Positions 11,965-24,093 are shown, numbered from the stretch's first letter. The stretch is DNA of 42,223 bases from Macrocybe gigantea (GCA_011319805.1 SJRY01000190.1:1-42223), one strand, 5' to 3'. Program-made: numbers and translations. Notes: generated from the sequence alone by a model not told the origin.

Positions 11965-14557
11965 ATGAAGCCAACAAAAACAGATCTTCCAACCCCCGAA
12001 CACCAGTCTGTTCTGTCGGAGTGCCTTACACAGGGAAGAACTGTCACAGGTGGGTGTAATTCTACGTAGGAACAGGGGGATCACAGATCATGGTACTTCC
12101 AAGGCGAGATACAAATGGCAGCCGCATCGCAAAAGGAACTTGAGCAAAATGTACCGGACGCAAGCCTAGATCTCACCCATGCCTTGCCTTTCTGGGACAT
12201 CAATATAGCGACGCGACTTGTCACGCGTCCGTGACTAACTCAACGCCATGCATCTGTTCGGAATTTCTCCAGATTTTCACCACGAAGCATGCAGAATTCA
12301 AGCTGCCTACGATATGACTGGCCATTGGATTGGTCCAAATCCAATCAAAGAGTTCCTTGATGAGTACCTCCCACCTGCTCTGATTCGTGCAGGACCGGCT
12401 CCAGTAATAACCGAATTCTTCCCGACGAGCATGGATGCGGATGCAAAATCTAAGACAGATGTGTGCAATATGTTGGTAGGCCGGTCTCCGTTGCAGCTTC
12501 AGTAAATCAATGGTATAGACTCGTTTTCTCTAGGTTCGGAAAATTCAAGAACATGGAATCATTCCTGGTTTCAAAATTGTGGATACGCCTAGCCACCCTG
12601 ACTCTGACCCCGAAAATAACTCAAGCATCAAGGCCGGTCTTTCCCTCTATGAAGAGACCGTTCAAACGGGAATAAAGGTCACGGAATTCGGCCGCCTTGA
12701 GATGCCCATCGAAGTTAAACCGAAACGCTTCTATGATCCTTTCTGTGATCCAAAGGAGGACATAACCGCGGAGGAACGAAAGACACATATTTTTGAGAAT
12801 ACGACTGATGTCGGTACGAACGCACGAGGTCAGTTGGTGCTCTATGGCACCGAAATGCTAAGTCGCCAACACCGGTGGTTTGCCTTTTCAATCTTCATCG
12901 CCTACCCGTACGTTCGGTTCATTCGATGGGATCGTTCGGCTGGTGTCGTGAGCGAGAGCTTCGACATTCGCCAAGATTCCCATTTTTTCATCGATTTCCT
13001 CTGGCGATATGTTCACCTCTCGCGCGAGAATCGAGGTTTTGATGACACCGTGCGTCCGGCCGATGGAAAGGAGGAGAAACTCGCCGAGGCACATTTAGCG
13101 AAGTGGAGACCTTCCCACGCGCGACCCATCATTGTCTTTCGGATCGCGGATGGCGACACGGACCGGGAATTCATAGCTTGGGGGCCGATCTCTGAACCAA
13201 AATCACTCATTGGAAGGGCGACCAAAGCGTATCCCGTATACGAAAAAGCGATGGGCAGAGTTTTCTTCCTGAAGGATTCGTGGCGTGCCGCGACCGCGGA
13301 ACAAGAATCATCAATCTTGCGCCTGCTCAACAAATACGACGTTCAGAACGTCCCGAAATTGGTCTGCGGTGGTGACGTTCCGGGACACCGAACAATGTCC
13401 CATTTGTGCGGCGTGGAGGAGGATCACCCGCTTTTCGAACCTGGCAGCGGTTTGAGGCGGCCGGAGTGGAAGTGTGGGACTGATTTTATCCAAGAACGGG
13501 TTCACCATCGATTTGTTGAGGACTTTATTGGAACTCACTTACATAAGATCCAATCATCCAAGCAGCTGATGCAAGCTGTATACGACGCCTTTGTCGGTAC
13601 GTGCGATGCCGATATAAATATGCCAGCTTGATCCTCATCTGTCGTTGTAGCGCATCAAGAGGCCGTTGAGAAATGCGGAATTCTGCATCGTGACGTCAGC
13701 GGAAAGAATGTGATGATGACTGAAGATGGTCGTGGCATATTAAACGATTGGGACTTGGCAAAGAAGATTGTCGTACCTCCGGAAATCGAAAGGCCCCGCA
13801 TGCTTCATCGCACTGTAAGGCAAATATGTTTTCTCGGATCTTCTAAGTGATTGACGTCGCAATTATAGGGTACTTGGCAATTCATTTCTGCGACCTTGCT
13901 CCTAAATCCTGGAAAACAGCATGCTGTTCAAGACGACATGGAGTCATTCATCTATGTCGTGCTTTACTTCGCGCTACGCTTTATCGATCATGCGGCAAAG
14001 GGTTCTGTTAGAATTCGAGCGATCATAGATCAGGTTTTCGATGAGAATCACCCTGGTGATCACGGATTACCGAGGGGGGCAATAACAAGACTGCTTTCTT
14101 TTATCGTCCTCGAAACTATCTCGGGCACGCTTTCGCTTTCAAGTCCCAGCCGCTACAGTCCTGGTTTCGATTCATTCTAAAGGCCGTCAAGCAGTGGCAC
14201 ACGTACGAAGATGAAAGGTGGATGCTACCGCCAACAGCAGTGGAATCTGAGTGCACTTTGGAAAACGTGCTCGAAGACCATCTTATTCCGGAGCAGCTTT
14301 TGTTCGCGGATCATACGAAGTTGCGCAAACAATGGGAAGCAGTGCTGAGGCTGTCTACCTGGCCAGCAAACGACGTAGTGCCGGACAATGCTCCCCCAAA
14401 CGCACCTCGTATCACCCCCGATCCCGCTCTGTTCGCTGCGTTGACATCCAAATACTCCCAGCCGACGAATTCTACTTCTAGCATTTTATCGAAACGTTCG
14501 TTCAGAGAGGACCTAGACGGCGAAGGCCGTTTGGCGAAGAAGAGCAGGTCATCGTGA
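11965..14557 (+). CDS. FunK1-type fungal protein kinase, second copy, with a one-base frame break in a G-run
   Basis: Different from the kinase at 6781. The start at 11965 (MKPTKTDL) and the first exons up to about 12290 are tentative; from there the frame is clear with GHWIGPNPIKEFLDEYLP, a typical FunK1 N-terminal block. An intron (about 12476-12532) leads into the long exon 12533-13601, containing WFAFSIFIAYPYVRFIRWDR, FLWRYV, GRATKAY and the lysine in FFLKDSW. An intron then precedes the catalytic loop HRDVSGKN (about 13686-13709) and DWD (13746-13754, replacing DFG as in this family). A third intron leads to GTWQFISATLL and DDMESFIYVVLYF. At the six-G run near 14073-14078 the frame must shift by one base to continue into NNKTAFFYRP and the C-terminus ending at 14557, which has a basic KKSR tail. 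All catalytic residues are present. Confidence 0.75.
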
Positions 14558-14942
14558 ACAGGGGCCTAGTATTTCCATTGTCATCAAGCTATCCTGTATT
14601 ATAACATAGGGCATTTTTCTGGCGTTAATTTGAGCTCATTGCAATACAGTCAGTATTGGAGTTTGTTATCTCGGCTTCTCGGCAGGCGGCAAATTGGGTC
14701 AACTTCAACCTAACCGACTTGCTTTCATTCCATCGCGACACCCTCAGGCATCCCGCGTTACCTTTTTCCTTCTCCGTCTTCCTATACCGTGTCAGCGTCT
14801 CAAAGCTAGTAACAGCGGTTAGGCTAAGCTCTGGTACTCTTGAGATCGGCATTCACGACCTTGTTCACGACATTTGAAACGCTTGCGTAGCAGCACAAAG
14901 CAACTCGCCAACCAAGTTTCCTCGCAAGCAACGAAAGGAAAC
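14558..14942. other. Intergenic, presumed promoter of the pseudokinase gene
   Basis: No gene supported. The region between the FunK1 stop and the next start holds only short frames. Confidence 0.5.
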
Positions 14943-17900
14943 ATGACAATGACTTTTCCAGTGACCGTTCACTCGCCCAGCGAGGTAATCGTAATTTCTG
15001 TATATCAAATAATTCGTTAACCCCATCCCACATTCGTCCGTGATGCTCTAGGCGTATTCTCCGTCCACAACGCTATGTGGAAGCACTCCGGCGCTCTTTG
15101 CCCCGACAATCCCAGCGGCACCTCGACTTGAAGTCAATTCCTTGGATGATACGCCATTTTCGGTACGTCTCAATTTATAAGACTAGCATCCGAGAAATAG
15201 ATCCTCACTCGTCTTTCAGGAGAATTTCACCGATTACATGGACGAAAAGCATCTGCGCAGGCGCAGTGGTGTCGTCGTTGGCTCAGACATGAGCTATGAC
15301 CTTGAGGTTGGTCTCCCGCTGTTGGGAAGTACGTCGGCGGAGCTTGCCTAATTCTTTTTAGCTTTTTACGAATATAAAAGGAATTGTTCCTGAATGGAAA
15401 GACAACGACATAGACGTACGTTGATATGTCGATATTCTTATTTGCAATTTCTTCGTAGGTTCGACTTATCCTTGCAGGAAATCATTGTCATGTCTCCAAA
15501 AACGCACATCAATTTATCAACTGTTCTGGAAGATAGTAGTGAAATGAGCGCAGAATCAAAGGCAAGCTACATCCCGTTTTTCCTGCAAACTTGGTTGAAT
15601 TCCTCTCCACTATGGGACAGGTTGCTTCTCCGACAGACTTTCAGATTTTCAGGGACGCATATACAGGCCGAAAACCTGGAGTATTCCTTTGCAAAGCGAG
15701 AACCACCGGTCGTGTTTATACCTTGAAAACTCTTGATCCGCGTTCTGCGAGCGGTCTCAATGAAATTCACATTCTCGACGCAGTGTCAAAGCTGAAACAG
15801 CCGTTCTTACCGTCGATTAGTTGGTCTTTCCGAGAGCCAGAACTTTGCCATCTGATTATGGTGCGTTCAGAGTGGTTGTCTTTGGAGCAGTAATCAGGTT
15901 CAATGGTGCTAATGGTTGTTCAGGGCGGCGTGCACAAAACGACCCTCGAACACATGTTGACATATCAACCTTCACTGTGTTCTGTTCATGCTCTGATTTA
16001 TACCAGTGAAATTGTGAGCCCGAAGTGCCTTTCTCAGTATTACATACTTATGCCTGTCCTCACAGGTCAGTGGCATCTCAAGCCTACATTCCTCGGGCAT
16101 TATCCATCGGAATTTGAACCCGGAGACGGTAGCGATCGATACTGATGGCCATATCTTGCTTACGGGTTTCGAACATGCGAGCCGTATGCCATCTTCTATG
16201 ATGTCGCCCATCCAAAATGCAGATCATAGCTGCCCTGGCCATATGTCTATGACGAGTGAATATACCGCGCCCGAGGTGTTGTTGGGTTGGACATACGGCT
16301 ATCCCGTCGATTGCTGGAGTATTGGCGCTTTGTTGCATCGAATGCTGTCAGGAAAGGTAGAATGAATCGTCTCGGTCGTCATAGTCCGACATCATTGATC
16401 TTTCTGGTTCCATTTCAGGGGATCTTTGAGCATATCCCTGTTGGATTGCCGACATGTGCTTATCACGGAGCTGTGTGTCGCGCGCTCACTTTGGATGCTA
16501 CATTAGAAGCAGTGGCGCTGGATCTGGTCTCAAAGGTAACGGGACTAAGAATTGTTGGGTAGGAGCTGACGGGAGTATAGTGCCTGGAACGAAACTCTGC
16601 CTTTCGATGAACATACATGATGTTAGGCAGCATCCCTACTTTGCACCTGTGTATTGCATTTTCAATTTTCTCTGATGTCGCGGCTCATGCTTCCCCTTTC
16701 CCAGCGATTGGAAGCGGGTTTCCGGCAAAGCTCAAGGTTTGAATCTTTAACCGTCTCGACACCTACAGCTTTTTTTGACCTTTTTGATTGACTTGACTAT
16801 GCCTTCATTTCACAGCTCATTACTGGCTTGGCAGGAACATTGGCGCCTGCTATGGTCTCCAAGAGCTGCAGTTTGGCACGACTCACGAACGTCCTGTTTC
16901 AGCAGACAAAGTCGACAGCACGAAGCCTGGCATTGCCCCACTTCCGGCCTATCCGGTCGCTCAACCCGTTGAAGCTGTGCCTGTCGTAGAACGTCCCCAG
17001 TTTCTGCCTAAGATATCAACATCGCCTCTGCTAGAGAACATCCCAGAACTCGAAGAACCCACAGAAACATCTCTCGTTATATCCGATGTCTCGTCCCACA
17101 GCACCATTCAACCGAAGGCCGCGCCCCCTACTACAGCAATTGGTCTGTCTGAGGAAATACAAGAGGTCATGCCTGCAAAGGACAACCTGGCGACATTCTG
17201 GGAAATGTTAGACGCTGAAGAAGAACTGCGGGACCATTCTTCGCACCCTAACGGTCAACATCTACGAAAGAATATTTTTGCGACTGGAGCTGGATCTCTT
17301 CGCAAAGCGCGATCGGCCGTCATTTCATCAGGCCGGTTTTCTGTCATTGGAACAGTCACGCCCACCGTGCAGAACAAGCTCAAGAAATTACGTCCTCAGG
17401 GCTCCTTTGTTGCTTCGACACTTGGGGATGAGAAACGAGGCCAAGATCAACTACAACCGGCCCCGCCCATCTTAGACTTGCCAAATGGCATCAAGCAGAT
17501 CGGCAATGGTATCGGGTTCACGTACAGCGTCCCAGTAGCCGCCTTGTCCAAAGCGTCTATCTGCACTTCGACGGCACCCAAGGTCTGCCAGAGCATCCTT
17601 CATCAAAGTGGCCAACATATTCTGGGTCTTGGCCTGAAGATTGGCAACGTGTTATCAAGGATGAGGTCGACTTCGACTTTGGGCTTCTTGTCATCTGGTA
17701 AGCGACCTGCGGACCTTCCTCCGTCTTTCGGAGCCACGTGTGATTCGACTTTGGCCTCTTCGCTTTCTGGCCCAGGACGCTGCGACGAAGTGAAATCTCG
17801 ACAACACAATGCCAATAATGAAACCTCTGATTGGGCTATGGACGTCACTTCTGCTACTAGGTTGCACGAGCTGCGCTCTGTATCCGAGCCGAATTTAGCA

Positions 17901-18092
17901 CCGCAGCTGGCGACTCCTTCGGTCTTGGACGAGCTGAAAGGCTGCCATCACAAGACTTCGACACCGACCTTGAGGCTGGTAACAGTCTCATCTTCCTCGC
18001 TATTATCTTTGCCTCTGTTGCAAGACTCTGTCGCTGTGTCGTACGATCGCGATGCTACTTCGGATGTGTCGAACCTTGGAATCTTCCTTTGA
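14943..18092 (+). CDS. AGC-like pseudokinase with long C-terminal disordered tail
   Basis: I can chain eleven exons: 14943-14984, 15052-15162, 15220-15306, 15362-15415, 15478-15860, 15924-16013, 16066-16356, 16419-16535, 16581-16650, 16705-16736, 16816-18092. The kinase domain starts at about 15620 (DFQIFRDAYTGRKPGVFLCK), has the VAIK-type lysine in VYTLKTLD, an intact activation-segment end EYTAPEVLLGWTYGYPVDCW, and the AGC-like tail motif VRQHPYF. The catalytic loop reads IIHRNLNPE (Asn replaces Asp, 16111-16113) and the DFG position reads TGFE (16162-16173), so both catalytic aspartates are missing and a scaffold or regulatory role is likely. The final exon encodes about 425 residues rich in Ser, Pro and Thr. 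Two frame problems remain, between 15540 and 15600 and near 16610; they may be missed introns or single-base indels. The ATG at 14943 has a good AAAC context. Confidence 0.7.
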
Positions 18093-18321
18093 ATAAACTC
18101 CTCTCTGGAACGGCTGGCATGTCTCCGCTTCTTTTTTTCTCCTTTTCTTTTTTTCCTTCTGCATTTTTCATGTTGTCTCGATGATTACTTTGGATTGTCG
18201 TGTAGTTATTGTCCTATCCCGCGTTGTCTAGACTTGATTGTGTAGTATGCAGTTTCATCAGAATAGATGCTGTTTACGGATATTGATTTACGTAACAGTT
18301 CACCTGTTACTCCTGACCTGT

Positions 18322-18919
18322 ATGACCGCAAATCCGCTGCCGACGAGTCTTTACGAAAGCCTTCTTTCAAAGCTTGCCAATATCCTCGAGCTCACGCAGA
18401 ACCCTGAAGGCGTCACCACATCACAGGCAAAACAAGCGCTTTTACAGGCTGTCAGTCGCGCTTTTTTTTTTTTTTAGCAGTGTTGCGAAATGAGGGACTG
18501 AGCTGGTGTCTTGTTTTCCCCCTTCCTTTCTGCCTCTATTTTATGTGCCGTCATTGCGCATGCGGCGAAATTCAGACGAACGATTTCAAGAACTCCTTGA
18601 TCAGAGCCAAGGAGCTGGCGGCGAACTTGCCCGGCGGCGAACTGTCCATTGAGGAGCAGGATGAAGTAATCGCCATGCTCGAGAAGGTGCGGGACTGGCG
18701 CCGGTGAGTCCTTGTTCACACCGTTCTTCTGATGTTCGAGCCAGAACACGAAAACTAACGCTCTCTTGTTCTGTTCAATCGGTTTTTGTATTGCGCTGGT
18801 GCACGATCAGACAGCAGCTCGCGCAGTTCTCTGATCTGAATTTGACTTCGGTGGCTTCGATCGGGGTGGACGTGAAGATGGAAATTGATTCCATGGCGTC
18901 GACGCCGTTCAATGAATAG
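18322..18919 (+). CDS. MED9: Probable Mediator complex subunit 9
   Basis: Med9 is a small coiled-coil protein of the Mediator middle module that bridges transcription factors and RNA polymerase II in the nucleus. Three exons join in frame: 18322-18450 (MTANPLPTSLYESLL, then KLANILELTQ), 18576-18703 and 18811-18919. The middle exon carries the diagnostic block NSLIRAKELAANLPGGELSI followed by EEQDEVIAMLEKV, matching the Med9 pattern of a helix, a Leu-Pro-Gly turn and a second Glu-rich helix. The product is about 121 residues, usual for the family, and ends with VDVKMEIDSMASTPFNE. I chose the ATG at 18322 rather than the in-frame ATG at 18247 because the latter would add a hydrophobic stretch foreign to this nuclear family. 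The assignment rests on pattern only. Confidence 0.65.
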
Positions 18920-20224
18920 GACACATCGAGCATTCGAGCTTGTTTTGCTGTTCCATACGCCGATGATTGTTCTCGCTGGAACAGATTCAAATATGTCATT
19001 GCGTTAATGTCGGAGATGTTGGATGGCATGTCATGGAAATGCTGGACCGACTATCGGGCGAGTGTGTTCACCAGAATGACGGTGCTGATCAGATGGGTGG
19101 AATTCTTACACTTCAATGTGGCATGACTTGATTGCGGAGGTACTTGCCATGATAATGTGCATTGCTGTTATGAGTACGTGTTCTCAACGATACTGTATAT
19201 TCGTTTGACAACTCATCTCCAGAAGATACGCTTGTAAACTCTAGCGATCTACCCAATTCCCGAAATATAAAAGCTTTTGATGCGACAAGCTTCGGCGCGA
19301 GAGAGCCAGGAGTCATGGTCACATCCATATCGTGAAAGAGTCGCTCGAGTTGAAGCTCCTCTCTCTGACTAGCAAACATGTCCCATGTCCCCCGCCCCCT
19401 CTGGAGCTTGTCGCAAGCCCAGTCCTCCTTCAGGACACCAATATCACATGACACAGATCACCCCGTCTAGATGGACTAGCCAATACAACGGCTGGCGTTC
19501 TCTTGCCCTTGCGAGGCTGTTTTTGTTCAACTCCTCTGCACCTGGCCGCGCCTCTAGCCAGCTCATCTTGCGAGGTGCACGACCCTCAATGCCGCAAATC
19601 ACTGGTCCTTGAATCACTTCCACTGAGGCGCTGAATGCTACATAAAGCATTTGAGAAGTCTGTTATTCGGGTATAATACGATTCCATATGTCTTTGTCGG
19701 TCGCTGTGGAGGTGAGCCACGTGAAGTGGGTCGCGATGTGGTGGGGGAAAGCGTTAGCTTTCCGACTCAACTGTTGACCTGAGCCTGGCCAGGACGAGCT
19801 GCTCCCATTGCTGCCAGGAGTCTGCGATGCGCTCGAGAGGCTCGGGCTCCCTTCCTGCACTAGGAGGGGCTCAGGGTGTTGAAAATGTGGCAGCAACCCT
19901 GCGCCCTACCATTTTCCCTCTGCCCTAATTTTCTTGGCTTCACAGCGCAGCCCGTATGCTCAGTCATAGCCTGCGCTATTATCACTAGGATTAGTGAGCG
20001 CACCCTCAACCCTGATGGTCTGTGCGCCACTTAGATATGTATAAATATGTCCTATGTAGTATGCCAATTCTATAACGAGTTTCACTCAACCAAGCCTACG
20101 CAGTAAGACCAACCTCTAACAATCCACTAACGTAAGTAGTCCTTTCCAGCTCAAGAGCTTCCTAGCTTGGGTCCAGTTTCAACACAGGGCAGAGGTGACT
20201 CGACTGTGTACAATGTGCTCATTG
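18920..20224. other. Unassigned spacer between MED9 and the DIRS-like element
   Basis: Two minus-strand frames (19444-19650, with SWLEARPGAEELNKNSLARA, and 19113-19454) are open and could be two exons of a small gene, but the only GT-AG pair that joins them would give a very short intron. Another minus-strand frame, 19663-19896, ends TDKDIWNRIIPE and is Ser/Pro-rich; it might be remnant sequence at the 3' end of the DIRS-like element. I recognise none of these. The outer terminal repeat of the DIRS-like element should lie in this stretch, but I could not identify it. Confidence 0.3.
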
Positions 20225-21330
20225 TTATGTACTTGTTTGTATGTAATCAGCTACAGAACGGTGTGCTACTGGGTTTGCCTGTAAGTGTGGGGCCATAATC
20301 TGAGCATGTTTTCTGAGGTAGACTAGGAAGGCTCGGCTCTCCCATCGACCCATGACCATCATCACGTCAATGGGTATGCCCCGCAACAGGTACTCAAGGG
20401 TGGCGCCTATTTGAATTCCATGGCCCAGGATATTTGGGAGGTTCGCACTCTTTGCTGCTTCTGCAATCCGTGATAGGAAGACTCATCAGGAGAGAGGTCG
20501 TCAAGCTTTGGAGGGTCTGGGGGTGTGGGTGAATAGATGCTTATTGGGACTAGGGTTGTTTATTGCTATGTGCTGATGAAGAGCAGCATCCGGATCGATC
20601 GTGCCTGGTTGTGCTGCCCAATAGATGTCTTGTCCATTGATGGGTGCTGTTTTGGTGTGAGGGATATGAAGGACAGTCACGCGATCTCCTTGGCGAGACT
20701 GGTCTTATTGCAGGTCGGAAATCTTCGCATGGTTCTCTGGAATGAAACGATTGATGGCTGGAACTGTGAGCTCGCCAACCCTTGCTGCCGCAAAGAAGCA
20801 TATGGTCAGGCATGCAAAGACAGCTGCGTCCAATGAGTTGGATGTATCCAGCTGCTGTTTGATCATTGCTAACATGTCTGTTGTGAACAGCTCCCATGGT
20901 GGGCATTTGGAGGCAACGGGGGCAATCCTATTTGCTGCCTGCAACATAGCTGACATTTCGACTTCATTGACTTCCCAGGGGAGGCTATGTAGGATGTGCC
21001 ATGCTCAAATTCCACAGATGTAGTTTTTGACTGTCGTACCTGAGTACATTCTGGCCAAACTCGATGCGAAGGCTGTTAGAATGGTGGGGGATGCTGGAGT
21101 GCGAAGTGGCTCTTCGAATTCTCGTTGGTCACAGAACTGGTGGAAGGCTGCCAAGCCCATTCCATATGTCTCCTGGGTACTTGGTGCCCATGCTTGCGAT
21201 ATGACCTTGATAACTTGCCTAACGTCCTTCTCTGTAAGAGTATCTCTTCAGATATTCATAGGCGGGAGCCATAGCCGTAGGCGGTCTCTGGCTGGGCATA
21301 GGGGGCAAAGGACAGGGTAGACTACCTGGT
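20225..21330 (-). pseudogene. Tyrosine recombinase of the DIRS-like element, inactivated
   Basis: This enzyme would integrate the circular DNA copy of the element. The N-terminal core-binding part shows STQETYGMGLAAFHQFCDQ (about 21190-21130) and SLPWEVNEVEMSAMLQAA. The catalytic part has the first arginine in FFAAARVGELTVP (Arg codon 20780-20782), the HxxR box changed to HGIQ (20411-20422), GRW, and the nucleophile tyrosine in FLVYLRKHAQ (20318-20320), ending with TAA at 20225-20227. The second catalytic arginine is therefore glutamine; a CGA to CAA change explains it. An in-frame TAA lies at 20705-20707. On both grounds the recombinase is dead. Confidence 0.82.
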
Positions 21331-21479
21331 GTGTTGTCATTCTATCAGATTTCGAGGTATGGGAGGAATTCATGGAGTAGATCCTCATCGCTCGTTCTGG
21401 GAGGGTTGCTGGGAGTGGAGCGAACTGGGGCAGCTTACTGGCAGGGTGGGGCGCTCCATTCTGCTGTTGATGGTGGAGC

Positions 21480-23644
21480 TCAACCTCTCACAGGGGGTCA
21501 TCGAAGTTTGCAACAAAGGGTTGGAGGGGGTGGGGGATGGGAATGCAGGGGAGTCATCTTTCGATGGGGGGATATCTGCCTCAGGATGGGCCATCTGCTG
21601 GGTTCTCCTGGCTTGTAATATAGCATGTAACAAACGCACGCTTGAACTGGGTGACTGTATTGTGGACTCGTCAGAAGACATTGTTGGCTTGTGCATTGTG
21701 GCTCCGGCCCTTCCACCATCCTTCAACAACTCCTTTGTTGTTGCTATAAACCTTGATTGCATCGCCCACATCACCAACTCGTGTGAGGTAGGACGTGATG
21801 AACTCGAAACCAACAGCTTCTGCCCAGGTGATGTCTCATCCATCTGACTTCCATCCTGGGAGGAGCCTCCATGCCTGCCATCGATCACTGATTGTAACAC
21901 CGATGCCAGTCTCTGAGCTTGCATTTGAGTAGGCTAGGGGATTGATTAGTCTGTTGGGGCCGGGGATGGGGTGGGCAACTGAGGGTGCATGGAGGGTGTC
22001 TAGCCACCAGGTGAGGTCTGCAGGGGTGTGTCTCAGGGGAGTGCATAGCATAAAGGGTTTATCGGCACCCAGGAACAGCATTGTTTCGAGGTTGGTCAAG
22101 TAGGCCCGACCTGCTGGGACAATCAGTGATGTGTGGAGCAGCTTGCCATATAACTTCCTGACTTCATCTAGGGTATGCATTCTCATGGATTGCCATTCCT
22201 GGATAGCTGCGATGTACTTTTGCTTTTTGCTATCTGGGAGTGCTACTGTTCTATGTGTGATGTCCCACCGAAAGCCGAGGTAGTTGAAGAAGTGCCGGAA
22301 TGGGGTCGTTTTGGATGGTTCCCATGGTATACCCATCAGTTTTGACAGGTGCTCAATGTCTCGTTCATCGTATGCAAACCATTCTGGGTCTCATGCTTGA
22401 GGGCTCACCAGCACTTTGACAGGGAAGCTCATGTCTTCATTAAACTCTGTGCACCTTCCCAAAGGGTCTAAGGCTCCTTTGTACCAAATGCGGCTCTCCT
22501 GATGAATCTTCCCTCCATTAGCAAGAATATCTTTCCTCCATTGTACTCGCAATGCATTGTATGCTTCAACATATTTGGCTAGAACACGAAAGAAGATATG
22601 GTCGTCGACCCATTTTGCAATGGGGCTGATGCCTTCTGCTCGGAAGATGTCTGCACAGGCGTCTGCCAGCTGGCCGTAGACTCCACCTGCTGCTGTCAGA
22701 CTGAAATTGTTGCATGTGTTTATGGTGAACGCATCCTTCTCTTGTAGTCTTACCACCAGCCCTGGCCACTGGTCGGGGCAGACTGGAACTGTTCTGTAAG
22801 CTTCAGCCACATCTTTGACTGAGGCTTGGGATCCCGGTGGAAGGGACCAGATGATGTGACAAATTGTTGTAAATGTACCCCATGTACATGAGTATATACT
22901 AGCATTGATGGTGTAATTAATAGAGTGGATCGTCGTGCCATTTCGTAACATAGGAGAGTGCAGATAGGAGAAATTATGAATAGCGTGGAATTTTCCAGGT
23001 TTCCCTTGTTTTGGAATGAGCGACAGCGGTGAGGATTGGAATGGGCCTATGAGGTCCACAACCTAATCTGCGGTGAATAAGCCTATGTATCGTCCCTTTC
23101 GAAATTCCGTATTAATAATTTGTTCATAGGCAGTATGGTACGTTAGGACGGATTCATTATTTTCTAGAGTAAATGAGTGTTGGATCTTGTGAATGCTGAC
23201 ATCGAAGCCCTCCTGTAGGCCTTTTACGATCTGGGCATGTGTGCTGAGGAGGTCATGCTTTGCTAGGAGGGTCGCTATTTGATCAGCATTGTATGGGGTG
23301 CAGGGTTTATTTCGAGTCCACCTTAGGACAGGTTTGAGCTCCATGGTCTTTTTGACCGCACCCAGAGCACTCATGAGTGTGGGTTCCACTATCATCAGGG
23401 CATCCTCTGGTGTTATTCCAGTTTGAGCAGATGATGGTACCATTCGGATTGGCGATTTGGCCATTTGATGCTCACCAACAGCAAGCTTGCATGCCATCCC
23501 AGCATTCTTCACAGCGGCATGCCGAGGTCTTGTGGGGGTCCCTGCCAAGGCAGATTGGGCATGCAGCAAGCCTTGAGGACTGTGCTGGAGTCTGGGATGG
23601 GTTCGGTGATAACTATCGGAAAGCACTAACCTACAAACCAACAA
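21480..23644 (-). pseudogene. Reverse transcriptase and RNase H of the DIRS-like element
   Basis: One minus-strand frame. Upstream of RT is a segment with RKGRYIGLFTAD, a TAG (23063-23065), then DLIGPFQSSPLSLIPKQGK, the start of the RT fingers. Further on come SVKDVAEAYRTVPV (first catalytic Asp region) and KWVDDHIFF (the xDD catalytic box, about 22606). A TGA at 22391-22393 separates this from FNYLGFRWDITHRTVALPD and the connection region. RNase H starts at PLAYSNASSETGIGV (expected catalytic Asp changed to Asn in YSNASS) and continues past a TGA (21836-21838) with DITWAEAVGFEFITSYL. Another TGA lies at 21671-21673. All three TGA codons are explained by CGA to TGA. The gag zinc-finger frame overlaps the start of this frame. 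Confidence 0.78.
23307..23606 (-). pseudogene. C-terminal zinc-finger part of the DIRS-like gag
   Basis: Minus-strand frame different from the RT frame, ending at TAA 23307-23309. It contains CPICLGRDPHKTSACRCEEC and then a cysteine/histidine cluster between 23328 and 23429: CSNW, RGC, HTHECSGCG, DHGAQTC. This pattern (C..H.CSGCG..DHG.Q.C) is typical of the nucleocapsid-like region of mushroom DIRS-like elements, from my knowledge of the family. A TGA precedes ASNGQIANPNG. Its upstream continuation is at 36164, on the far side of the nested Gypsy element. Confidence 0.65.
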
Positions 23645-24093
23645 GGTGGAATGAAGGAAGCGTCAGTCCCTATCCGAGGCTGTATAAACTACGAGCTGTT
23701 CAAGTCACAGAGTAACCCGAGGGACTGTAGCGTGAAAGGGGGGGGATGGAACGAAGTGAATATGGATGGTTTCGAGCGGATTTCGGGGTTTTCGAAACAA
23801 TGTGGCTAGACTTAGCTGAATTCCCGTGCGATATCGAGGGCTTCGGTGAGGGTTTCGGAAGGGTTTCGACGATAGTGACTTCCACGCGAAGCCAGGGACA
23901 CTGATTTCGAGACTGAGTACTGTGGCTCCACGCGAGCGCGACACTTTGAGATCGGATAACACAAGGACTCCACACGAGTCGTAGACTGCGAGACTGCTGA
24001 AGGATTGAGACGGTAACTTTTTTCTATGTTGTTACAAATGCCAAGTACATGGGTTTTTATAGATGAGAAGATTTCGAGTATTGGAATAACCGG
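23607..24093 (-). repeat. Older family A solo LTR, left (3') segment, reverse orientation
   Basis: Reverse complement of the 3' half of the 1128-bp family A LTR, from its outer end tgataactatcgg (at 23607) to ataaccgg, where the full-length element inserted. The remaining half is at 35517-36163. Together they make about 1130 bp, a complete LTR. The outer flanks are tcgg on both sides (23603-23606 and 36164-36167), a 4-bp target duplication, so this is a solo LTR inside the DIRS-like element, not the end of another full element. Confidence 0.9.

Noticed and set aside
19113..19896. A two- or three-exon minus-strand gene
   Set aside because: Frames are open but no acceptable intron joins them and no domain is recognised; left as unassigned.
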